From Methylobacterium currus (lineage in GTDB: Bacteria; Pseudomonadota; Alphaproteobacteria; Rhizobiales; Beijerinckiaceae): a DNA stretch of 64,000 nt. The stretch's first letter is position 1. Each line of letters begins with the position of its first letter. The stretch is from assembly GCF_003058325.1 (NCBI RefSeq), contig NZ_CP028844.1, positions 453,001-517,000 on the forward strand. The letters run 5' to 3'. Below, in pieces: positions 57,666 through 64,000 of the stretch. Under the pieces are notes generated by a model. It was not told the origin of the DNA, searched no databases, and saw nothing but the letters and a program-made list of their open reading frames with translations. Both the position numbers and the translations under genes were made by a program.

Positions 57666-59009
57666 ATGGCTGGGACGGGTCGTGCCGGGATGCTCACGCG
57701 GCGCGAGGCGCTGATCGGCGCGGGGGCCGCGGGGGCGAGCCTGATGCTGCCGGGCGGCTCCGCCTGGGCGCAGGGCGCGGGCAAGCCCGCCGAGCTGAAG
57801 GTCGGCATCGCCACCTACCTGTCGGGCCCGGCGAGCGTCTTCGGTGTGCCCGGCCGCCAGACCGCCGAGATGCTGTTCGACGAGATCAACGCGGCCGGCG
57901 GGATCAGTGGGGTCAAGGTACGGCCGATCTTCGTCGACGAGGGGCCGGGCGTCGACCACGTCGTCGGCGAATACCGCCGCCTGGTGCAGTCGGAAGGCGT
58001 GCACCTGATCTTCGCGGCGATCTCCTCGGCCGACTGCATCGCCTGCGCGCCGCTCTCCGACGAGCTGAAGCGCCCGACCCTGCTGTGGGATTGCGGCACC
58101 CAGCGCATCTTCGAGGACAACCGCTACACGTACGCCTTCCGCACCCAGGCCAACGCGACGCCGGAGATTCTGGCCGCGCTCCTCTACCTCCTCAAGGTCA
58201 AGCCGGACATTAAGTCGATCGCGGTGATCAACCAGGACTATGCCTGGGGCCGCGATTCCTGGGACATCTTCCGGACTGCGATGAACACCCTGAAGCCCGG
58301 GGTGAAGGTCTCGGCCGAGCTGTTTCCGCGCTTCGGCGCCACCGACTTCTCGACCGAGATCACCCGGGTGCTGGCGCTTCGCCCCGACGTGGTCCTCTCG
58401 ACCTCCTGGGGCGGCGACCTCGACGCGCTGATCCGCCAGGCCTCGGACCGCAAGCTGTTCGAGCGCTCGACCTTCGTGATGCCGCTCGCCGAATCCTCGC
58501 TCCAGCGCGTCGGCAAGGCGCTGCCGGCCGGGCACATCGTCGGCGCCCGCGGCGACCACTGGTTCCTGCACCCGTCGCCGGCCGACCCGGAGCGGCTGAA
58601 GCGCTTCAACGACAGCTACCGCGCCAAGTACAATGCCTGGCCGATCTACCCCTGCTTCCACATGGCGCAAGCGGTCTCGGCGATGAAGGCCGGCATCGAG
58701 AAGGCGGTGGCGGCGAAGGGCGGCGGCTGGCCGACCGATGCGGAGCTCGCCGCGGCCTTCAAGGGCCTCGAATTCCCCTCGCCCACCGCCAGCGTGCGCA
58801 TCCGCGAGGACGGCCAGGGGCTCGAGAACCAGCTCATCGGCACCACGCTGCACTCCGACAAATACCCGTTCCCGGTGCTCACCGACATGATCGTCTTCCC
58901 GGCCGAGACCGTGACGACGCCGGTCGGCCAGAAAAGCGCCGACTGGCTCAAGATGCTGAGCCCCGACATGGTGGCCAAGCTCCCGCAGGCGCAGGCCTTC
59001 AAGAGCTGA
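57666..59009 (+). CDS. Branched-chain amino acid/amide-type ABC substrate-binding protein
   Basis: A 447-residue periplasmic binding protein. The leader with MLTRREALIGAGAAGASLML has a twin-arginine motif and an AWAQ-like cut site. Mature part: LKVGIATYLSGPASVFGVPGRQTAEMLFDEINAAGGISG, YRRLVQSEGVHLIFAAISSADC and VINQDYAWGRDSW. It is the peripheral subunit of the operon 57666-62315. GGGAGGAAGCCT precedes the ATG at 57666. The ligand is not known; sequence differs clearly from the binding protein at 46410. Confidence 0.9.
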   Translation: MAGTGRAGMLTRREALIGAGAAGASLMLPGGSAWAQGAGKPAELKVGIATYLSGPASVFGVPGRQTAEMLFDEINAAGGISGVKVRPIFVDEGPGVDHVVGEYRRLVQSEGVHLIFAAISSADCIACAPLSDELKRPTLLWDCGTQRIFEDNRYTYAFRTQANATPEILAALLYLLKVKPDIKSIAVINQDYAWGRDSWDIFRTAMNTLKPGVKVSAELFPRFGATDFSTEITRVLALRPDVVLSTSWGGDLDALIRQASDRKLFERSTFVMPLAESSLQRVGKALPAGHIVGARGDHWFLHPSPADPERLKRFNDSYRAKYNAWPIYPCFHMAQAVSAMKAGIEKAVAAKGGGWPTDAELAAAFKGLEFPSPTASVRIREDGQGLENQLIGTTLHSDKYPFPVLTDMIVFPAETVTTPVGQKSADWLKMLSPDMVAKLPQAQAFKS

Positions 59010-59941
59010 TGGCCTGGCTGTCGGAGAACGGGATCCTCGTCGGGCTCGCCCTGCTCGACGGGCTGTCCTACGCCGCCGCCGTGTTCATGGTGGCGGTGGG
59101 GCTGAACCTGGTGTTCGGCGTGCTGCGGGTGCTCAACGTCGCCCATGGCAGCCTCTATGCCATTGGCGGCTACGCCGCGGCCTCGCTCGGGCTGTTCGCC
59201 ATGTCGCTGGGTGCGCCGCCCTGGCTCGGCCTGCCGATCCTGCTCGCCGCCGCGGTGCTGGTCGGCGCCGTGCTCGGGCCGCTGATCGAGCGGTTCCTGC
59301 TGCGGCGGATGCAGGACCGCGAGCCTGTGCTGCAGCTCCTCGTCACCTTCGCGCTGTTCATGATCCTGGAGGACTTGCAGAAGCTGGTCTGGGGCGTGCA
59401 GCCGGTGGTGTTCGACGCGCCGCTCAAATGGCTCGGCACCGTCGACGTGCCCTTCGGCCAGGACGTGATCCCGTTCACCGCCTACCAGCTCTACGTGCTG
59501 CCGGGGGTGGCGCTCGCCACCCTCGCCATACTCGCCTATGTGCTCCGCTACACGCTGACCGGCCGGATGGTCGTGGCGGTCACGGTCGACCGCGAGGCGG
59601 CCCGCGCCATGGGCATCGACGCCGCCAAGGTGACGATGCTCACCTTCACGGTCGGCGCGGCGCTGGCCGCCCTCGGCGGCGCGCTCGCCGCCCCCACCGT
59701 GTCGCTGGTGCCGGGCGTCGGCGCCTCGACCATCGTGCTCTCCTTCGCGGTCGTGGCGACCGCGGGCCTCGGCCAGATCGAGGGGGCGGCTTTGGCGGCT
59801 CTCCTCATCGGCCTCGGCCGCTCCTTCGCAGTCTACGTCGCGCCCGAATTCGAGGTGGTGGTGCCCTACGCCATCATGGTGGCGGTGCTGCTGTTCCGTC
59901 CGCAGGGGCTGTTCGGCGTGGCGGAGACCCGGCGGATATGA
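59009..59941 (+). CDS. livH: ABC transporter permease LivH-type
   Basis: A 310-residue permease: GLNLVFGVLRVLNVAHGSLYAIGGYAA and DREAARAMGIDAAKVTMLTFTVGAALAALGGALAAPT. Start overlaps the binding protein stop (TGATG). It carries about eight helices. Gene symbol is by family resemblance only, as the substrate is unproven. Confidence 0.92.
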   Translation: MAWLSENGILVGLALLDGLSYAAAVFMVAVGLNLVFGVLRVLNVAHGSLYAIGGYAAASLGLFAMSLGAPPWLGLPILLAAAVLVGAVLGPLIERFLLRRMQDREPVLQLLVTFALFMILEDLQKLVWGVQPVVFDAPLKWLGTVDVPFGQDVIPFTAYQLYVLPGVALATLAILAYVLRYTLTGRMVVAVTVDREAARAMGIDAAKVTMLTFTVGAALAALGGALAAPTVSLVPGVGASTIVLSFAVVATAGLGQIEGAALAALLIGLGRSFAVYVAPEFEVVVPYAIMVAVLLFRPQGLFGVAETRRI

Positions 59942-59972
59942 TCTGCGCTCTCACTCAAGGAGGCGTGGCGCC

Positions 59973-60905
59973 ATGACCCGCCGCTCCGAGACCCTTCTCG
60001 CGCTCGCCGGCGCCGTGCTGATCGTCGGGCTTGCCTACGCGGTGCCGTGGCTGCGCTTCGTCCTCACCATCGCGCTCGCCAAGGGGCTCGCGGTGCTGGG
60101 CATCCTGCTCCTGCTGCGGGCCGGCCAGGTCAGCTTCGGCCACGCGCTCTACCTCGCGCTCGCCGCCTACACGGTGGCGTTCGGGGCGATCGCCGTGCCG
60201 GAGGCGCTCCTGCTCGTGCCCCTCGCAGCCTTGCTCGCCGGATTGGTCGGCCTGCTGATCGGGCTCTTCGTGGTGCGCTACCGCGAGATCTTCTTCGGCA
60301 TGCTGAATCTGGCGCTCAGCATGGTGTTCTACTCGGTGCTGGAAAAATTCTACGCGCTGACCCATGGCGCCGACGGCATCCGGCTGCCGCCCGTGACCGT
60401 CCTCGGCCGGCCGCTCGCCGGCGAGGCGGGGGAGTGGACGGTGTTGGGCATCGCGCTCGTCCTGGCGCTGGCCTGCGGCGCGCTGGTGCGGGTGGCCCTG
60501 GCTTCCCCTCTCGGGGAAGCGCTCGCCGGCATCAAGACCCGCGAGACGCGGCTCGACTTCATGGGCGTGTCGCCGAAGCGCGTGCTGCTCGCCGCCTACG
60601 TGGTATCCGCCGTGATGGCGGGCTTTGCCGGGGCGATCATCGCGCTCACCACCCGCCACGTGACGCCGGCACTCAGCTACTGGACCACGTCCGGAGAGCT
60701 CGTCTTCATCGCGATCCTCGGCGGGGCCGGCAGCGTGATCGGGCCGTTCCTGGGCGCCGCGGCCTACGAGCTGACCCGGGTCTACGCCGCCGCCACCTTC
60801 GCCAATGCCTGGCAGATGGTGCTGGGCCTCGTGCTGCTCGGCGTCATCGTGTTCGCGCCGGGCGGGATCTGGGGGATGATCGCGAGCCGCAGGAGGGCCG
60901 CATGA
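59973..60905 (+). CDS. livM: ABC transporter permease LivM-type
   Basis: A 310-residue permease: GLAVLGILLLLRAGQVSFGHALYLALAAYTVA, RYREIFFGMLNLALSMVFYSVL and GIKTRETRLDFMGVSPKRVLLAAYVVSAVMAGFAGAI. AAGGAGGCGTGGCGCC precedes the ATG. It overlaps the next gene by four bases (ATGA). Confidence 0.92.
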   Translation: MTRRSETLLALAGAVLIVGLAYAVPWLRFVLTIALAKGLAVLGILLLLRAGQVSFGHALYLALAAYTVAFGAIAVPEALLLVPLAALLAGLVGLLIGLFVVRYREIFFGMLNLALSMVFYSVLEKFYALTHGADGIRLPPVTVLGRPLAGEAGEWTVLGIALVLALACGALVRVALASPLGEALAGIKTRETRLDFMGVSPKRVLLAAYVVSAVMAGFAGAIIALTTRHVTPALSYWTTSGELVFIAILGGAGSVIGPFLGAAAYELTRVYAAATFANAWQMVLGLVLLGVIVFAPGGIWGMIASRRRAA

Positions 60906-61672
60906 CCGCGCTCCTCCAGGCCCGGGGCCTGCGCCTCGCCTTCGGCGGCCTCAAGGCGGCGGACGGGATCGACCTCGACGTCGAGGCCGGCGAGTTCCTG
61001 GCGATCATCGGCCCGAACGGCGCCGGCAAGACCACCTTCATCAACATGACGACCGGCTACCTGAAGCCGCAAGGGGGCTCGATCGCCTTCGAGGGCAAGC
61101 CGATCCTCGGCCTGTCGCCGCGCCGCATCGTCGGGCTCGGCGTCGCGCGCAGCTTCCAGCTGCCGCAGCTCTTCACCGAGCACAGCGTGCTGCAGAACGT
61201 GGCGCTGGCGGTCGCCGCCCGGGAGGGCGTGTGGTCGGTGCTCAATCCCCTGCTGCGCCCGCGCTTCCGCGACGAGGCGGCGGAGCTGATCGGGCGCTTC
61301 GGCCTCTCCCGCATCGCCGAGGTGCGGGCCGACGCGCTCAACGAGGGCGCCCGCAAGCTCGTCGACATCGCCATGGCGGTGGCGCTCCGCCCCCGCCTCC
61401 TCCTGATGGACGAGCCGACGAGCGGCGTCGCGGCGGCCGAGAAGATGGGAATCGTCGAGACCCTGGTGCGGGTCCTGCGGGAAGCCCGCGTGACGGCGGT
61501 GTTCGTGGAGCACGACATGGAGGTGGTCGGACGCTTCGCCGACCGGGTGGCGGTGTGGGGCCAGGGGCGGATCGCGGCGCTCGGACCGCCGGCCCAGATC
61601 CTCAACGACCCGGAGGTGCAGCGCACGGTGATCGGCATCGCCCCCGTGGGAGGCGCCCATGCTGCGGCTTGA
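60902..61672 (+). CDS. livG: ABC transporter ATPase LivG-type with altered signature motif
   Basis: A 256-residue ATPase: Walker A GPNGAGKTT near residues 36-44, Walker B LLLMDEPTSGVAAAEKM, EHDMEVV. The signature loop, normally LSGGQ or LSYGQ, reads ALNEGARKLVDIAMAVA, so the usual Ser-Gly pair is Asn-Glu. Its partner LivF keeps a normal LSGGQ. It overlaps the next gene by 14 bases. Confidence 0.92.
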   Translation: MTALLQARGLRLAFGGLKAADGIDLDVEAGEFLAIIGPNGAGKTTFINMTTGYLKPQGGSIAFEGKPILGLSPRRIVGLGVARSFQLPQLFTEHSVLQNVALAVAAREGVWSVLNPLLRPRFRDEAAELIGRFGLSRIAEVRADALNEGARKLVDIAMAVALRPRLLLMDEPTSGVAAAEKMGIVETLVRVLREARVTAVFVEHDMEVVGRFADRVAVWGQGRIAALGPPAQILNDPEVQRTVIGIAPVGGAHAAA

Positions 61673-62315
61673 GGGGGCGGCGGTGGAAATCGCGGGGGCG
61701 CCGGTCCTGCGCGGCGTCTCGCTCCAGGTGCCGCCGGGCGGGCGCGTGGCGCTGATCGGCCGCAACGGCGCCGGCAAGACCACGACGCTCCGCGCCCTGA
61801 TGGGGCTCCTCCCCCTCCAGGCCGGCCGGCTCGTCCTCGACGGGCGGGAGGCCGGCTCTGTTCCGGCCCATCACCGCGCGCGGCTCGGCATCGGCTACGC
61901 CCCGGAGGAGCGCAGGCTGTTCGGCAGCTTCACGGTGCAGGACAACCTGCTGCTGCCGGCCCAGGTGCTCGGCCTGCCGAGACCGGAAGTCTCGCGGCGG
62001 TTGGACGCCGTCTACGCGCTCCTTCCCGAGCTCAAGGACTTCGCGCCCCGCAAGGCGGCGGGCCTGTCGGGCGGACAGGGCAAGATGGTGGCCCTCGGCC
62101 GGGCCCTCATGGTGGGCACCCGCGCGGTGCTCCTCGACGAGCCGTTCCAGGGCCTCGCCCCGGCCCTCGCCCTCCGCTACGCCGAGGCCCTTGCCCGCTT
62201 GCGGGCCGCTTTGCCCGACGTCGCGATCCTGATCACCGAGAGCAGCCCGGACCTGCTGCGGGCCCTGGTCGACACCACCATCCAGATCGAGCGCGGCGAG
62301 ATCTCGGCCGCCTGA
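61659..62315 (+). CDS. livF: ABC transporter ATPase LivF-type
   Basis: A 218-residue ATPase: GRNGAGKTT Walker A, LGIGYAPEERRLFGSFTVQDNLLLP, GLSGGQGKMVALGRALMVG, AVLLDEPFQGLAPAL. Slightly short for LivF, with an intact core. It is followed after 17 bases by an SDR gene in the same direction. Confidence 0.93.
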   Translation: MLRLEGAAVEIAGAPVLRGVSLQVPPGGRVALIGRNGAGKTTTLRALMGLLPLQAGRLVLDGREAGSVPAHHRARLGIGYAPEERRLFGSFTVQDNLLLPAQVLGLPRPEVSRRLDAVYALLPELKDFAPRKAAGLSGGQGKMVALGRALMVGTRAVLLDEPFQGLAPALALRYAEALARLRAALPDVAILITESSPDLLRALVDTTIQIERGEISAA

Positions 62316-62332
62316 CGAAGGAGATTTTTTTC

Positions 62333-63082
62333 ATGAGGCTCAACGGCAAGGTCGCGATCGTCACCGGCGCCGGCGGCGGCTTCGGCGAGGGCATCGCCAA
62401 GCGCTACGCCGAGGAAGGCGCCAAGGTCGCGGTGCTCGACCTGCGCGGCGACGCCGCCGAGCGCGTGGCGAAAGAGATCGGCGCGGCGGCGATCGCCATC
62501 GCGGCGGATGTCGGCAGCGCCGAGGACGTGCAGGCGGCGGTCCGGCGCACCACCGAGGCCTTCGGCACGCCGCACATCCTGGTCAACAACGCCGGCACCA
62601 CCCACCGCAACCAGCCGCTGATGGAGGTGGACGAGGAGGCCTTCGACCGGGTCTTCCGGGTCAACGTGAAGTCGATCTTCCACTTCGTCCGGGCCCTCGC
62701 TCCGGCAATGCGCGACAATGGCGGCGGCGTGATCCTGAATGTCGGCTCCACCGCCGGCATCCGGCCGCGGCCGGGCCTGACCTGGTACAACGCCTCGAAG
62801 GGGGCGGTGAACCTGATGTCGAAGTCGCTGGCCGTCGAGCTGGCCCCGTGGAAGATCCGGGTCAACGCGCTCTGCCCGGTGATGGGCGAGACCGGCCTGC
62901 TCGAGGCCTTCATGGGCGTGCCCGACACCCCGGAGAACCGCGCGAAGTTCGTCGCCACGATCCCGCTCGGCCGGATGTCGCGCGCCACCGACATCGCCAA
63001 CGTGGCGCTCTTCCTCGCTTCCGACGAGGCCGAGTTCATCACCGGCGTCGAGATGCCGATCGACGGCGGCCGCACGGTCTGA
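62333..63082 (+). CDS. SDR family oxidoreductase (glucose 1-dehydrogenase-like)
   Basis: A 249-residue NAD(P)-dependent dehydrogenase: VTGAGGGFGEGIA, NNAGTTHRNQPL, Ser (NVGSTAGI), YNASK and the C-terminal SDEAEFITGVEMPIDGG. AAGGAG precedes ATG at 62333. Its location as the last gene of the transporter operon suggests it oxidises or reduces the imported compound. This is inference. Confidence 0.93.
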   Translation: MRLNGKVAIVTGAGGGFGEGIAKRYAEEGAKVAVLDLRGDAAERVAKEIGAAAIAIAADVGSAEDVQAAVRRTTEAFGTPHILVNNAGTTHRNQPLMEVDEEAFDRVFRVNVKSIFHFVRALAPAMRDNGGGVILNVGSTAGIRPRPGLTWYNASKGAVNLMSKSLAVELAPWKIRVNALCPVMGETGLLEAFMGVPDTPENRAKFVATIPLGRMSRATDIANVALFLASDEAEFITGVEMPIDGGRTV

Positions 63083-63089
63083 ACCGGCC

Positions 63090-63123
63090 GGGCCCACGCC
63101 TCCCGGTCCGGAGGCGCGGGCCC
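63090..63123. terminator. Bidirectional hairpin between SDR and phasin genes
   Basis: GGGCCC-A-CGCCTCC (63090-63103) pairs with GGAGGCG-C-GGGCCC (63110-63123), with one A/C mismatch and a six-base loop. It lies between the convergent genes. No T-run is visible. Confidence 0.5.
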
Positions 63124-63131
63124 GTCCCGCC

Positions 63132-63728
63132 TCAGCGCGACGCCGGCAGTGGCTTCACGCTGGCGCAGATCGTCCCGACCTCCTCGAGGGAGCGCAGGGA
63201 TGTCTCGGCGACGGTGCGGGCATCCTCGACCAGGCTCTGCACGCTCTCGCGCATCATCTCGCTCTGGAGCATCGAGAGTTCCTGCAGGTTACGGGCGCCG
63301 GCGAGGCGCTTCAGGCCCTCCAGGTTGCGCTGCCAGCGCTTCTGGCCGAGCTCGACGGAGCTGCGCCAGGCATCCTGCATGGCGTGGGTCATCACCGTGC
63401 CGCAGCGGCTGACGGCGTCCGAGTTCTTCCGCGCCTGCTCGGCGAACCGCGCCCCGTCCTCGCTGCCGACGCCCATCGTCCGCTGGAATTGATCGTTGAA
63501 CTCGCGCGCCGTGCGCGAGACCGTCTCGACGCCGATCTGCATCATCTGCTGCGCAGTATCGGCGGTTCGTCCTTGCAGCGCGCCGGCCTTGTCGATGCTG
63601 TCCTTGGCGAGGTCGGCCATCTTGGACGCCTGCGCGGCGCCGTTCTCGATTCCAGTGGAGTTGACATCGAGAGCGCCCTTCACCGGCTCGGTTTTCTTGG
63701 CCTGTTCGGATTGCTGGGTCGTCGCCAT
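63132..63728 (-). CDS. Phasin family protein
   Basis: A 198-residue granule-associated protein, consistent with polyhydroxyalkanoate storage in this group. The predicted mainly helical, Ala/Gln-rich sequence has the phasin core (ETVSRTAREFNDQFQRTMGV, DAVSRCGTVMTHAMQDAWRSSVELGQKRWQRNLEGLKRLAGARNLQELSMLQSEMMRESVQSLVEDARTVAE). AGGAGAA precedes the ATG at 63728. A longer upstream start is not supported. Confidence 0.88.
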   Translation of the reverse strand: MATTQQSEQAKKTEPVKGALDVNSTGIENGAAQASKMADLAKDSIDKAGALQGRTADTAQQMMQIGVETVSRTAREFNDQFQRTMGVGSEDGARFAEQARKNSDAVSRCGTVMTHAMQDAWRSSVELGQKRWQRNLEGLKRLAGARNLQELSMLQSEMMRESVQSLVEDARTVAETSLRSLEEVGTICASVKPLPASR

Positions 63729-64000
63729 TTCGCTTCTCCTGGTCGTCTGCCAATCGACGCGCCTCGGCCCCATTCCTCCCCAGAATGGATTTCGTCTGAT
63801 GATTTTCGTCGATTTTGCTTTATTTCAGCATCGTTGTTCTTGGATTTTTGCGATGCAAAGCGGATGAAATACGAATCCGATGAGAGTGCGATAACATACG
63901 ATACAGTTCAGAATTTCGATGGGAATCGGGATTACGGTCGTCGATGCCGGGACCTTGACGTGGAAGCTGCGTCCAGGACGCCGTCGGTCGGCCAGCCGCT
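63729..64000. other. Gene-free right end
   Basis: About 270 bases to the window edge, AT-rich around 63780-63890 (TTTATTTCAGCATCG, TTCTTGGATTTTTGCG). It likely holds the phasin promoter. No gene or RNA was recognised. The edge may cut a gene that starts beyond it. Confidence 0.45.

Overview
The window is high-GC DNA with alphaproteobacterial gene content, most like Methylobacterium or a close Hyphomicrobiales relative. This is inferred from the fliF-fliG-fliH-fliN-flbD flagellar order with a SciP/DUF1153 gene beside it, an ACC deaminase gene divergent from an Lrp-type regulator, a phasin, a DUF1127 micro-protein, CtrA-like boxes, and many short-chain amide or amino-acid type ABC transporters. 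No prophage, insertion sequence, integrase or CRISPR array was seen. The window looks like ordinary chromosome with a mixture of housekeeping and accessory metabolism.

Layout. 1-4.1 kb: iron uptake (a TonB-dependent siderophore receptor running off the left edge, divergent from an FTR1 iron permease), a beta-class glutathione transferase and a DUF924 protein. 4.2-12.3 kb: ilvC; a three-gene redox operon (alpha/beta-hydrolase fused to a gluconate-dehydrogenase subunit-3 domain, a GMC flavoprotein with a cysteine cluster, and an SDR) joined by ATGA overlaps; dps; acdS with its divergent acdR. 12.5-20.3 kb: uvrA, an outer-membrane protein, a protease-like protein that has lost its catalytic triad, a DUF1127 gene and trmFO. 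20.5-30.9 kb: motility block on the minus strand (methyl-accepting chemotaxis protein, fliFGHN-flbD, sciP, fliK-flgD), with three CtrA-like half-site pairs upstream of the chemoreceptor, fliF and sciP.

31-43.3 kb: mnmA, a PmtA-like methyltransferase overlapping a TVP38-type membrane protein, an orphan histidine kinase, a LysR regulator, a scar where the 3' end of a beta-lactamase-fold gene abuts a 5'-truncated lysR gene, three identical tandem tRNA-Gly(GCC) genes, NUDIX and FAH hydrolases, a D-2-hydroxyacid dehydrogenase overlapping an unknown gene, and soxR divergent from an SDR under a near-perfect SoxR operator. 43.5-63.1 kb: three ABC uptake systems. The first is of sulfonate/nitrate type (minus strand). 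The second is of amide/urea type with a co-directional amidase and an ABM monooxygenase, and two kinds of palindromic repeat lie between its genes. The third is of branched-chain amino-acid type and ends with an SDR. Between the second and third lie another amidase, an AraC regulator, a small YnfA-like membrane protein and a membrane-tailed SDR. 63.1-64 kb: a phasin gene and a gene-free right end.

Most genes belong to well-known families. The observations most worth checking are the hydrolase/gluconate-dehydrogenase fusion operon, the palindromic elements whose edge supplies the stop codon of two transporter genes, the CtrA-like boxes in the motility block, the perfectly placed SoxR operator, the catalytically dead HtrA-like protein and the gene-fragment scar at 36.5-37.4 kb.
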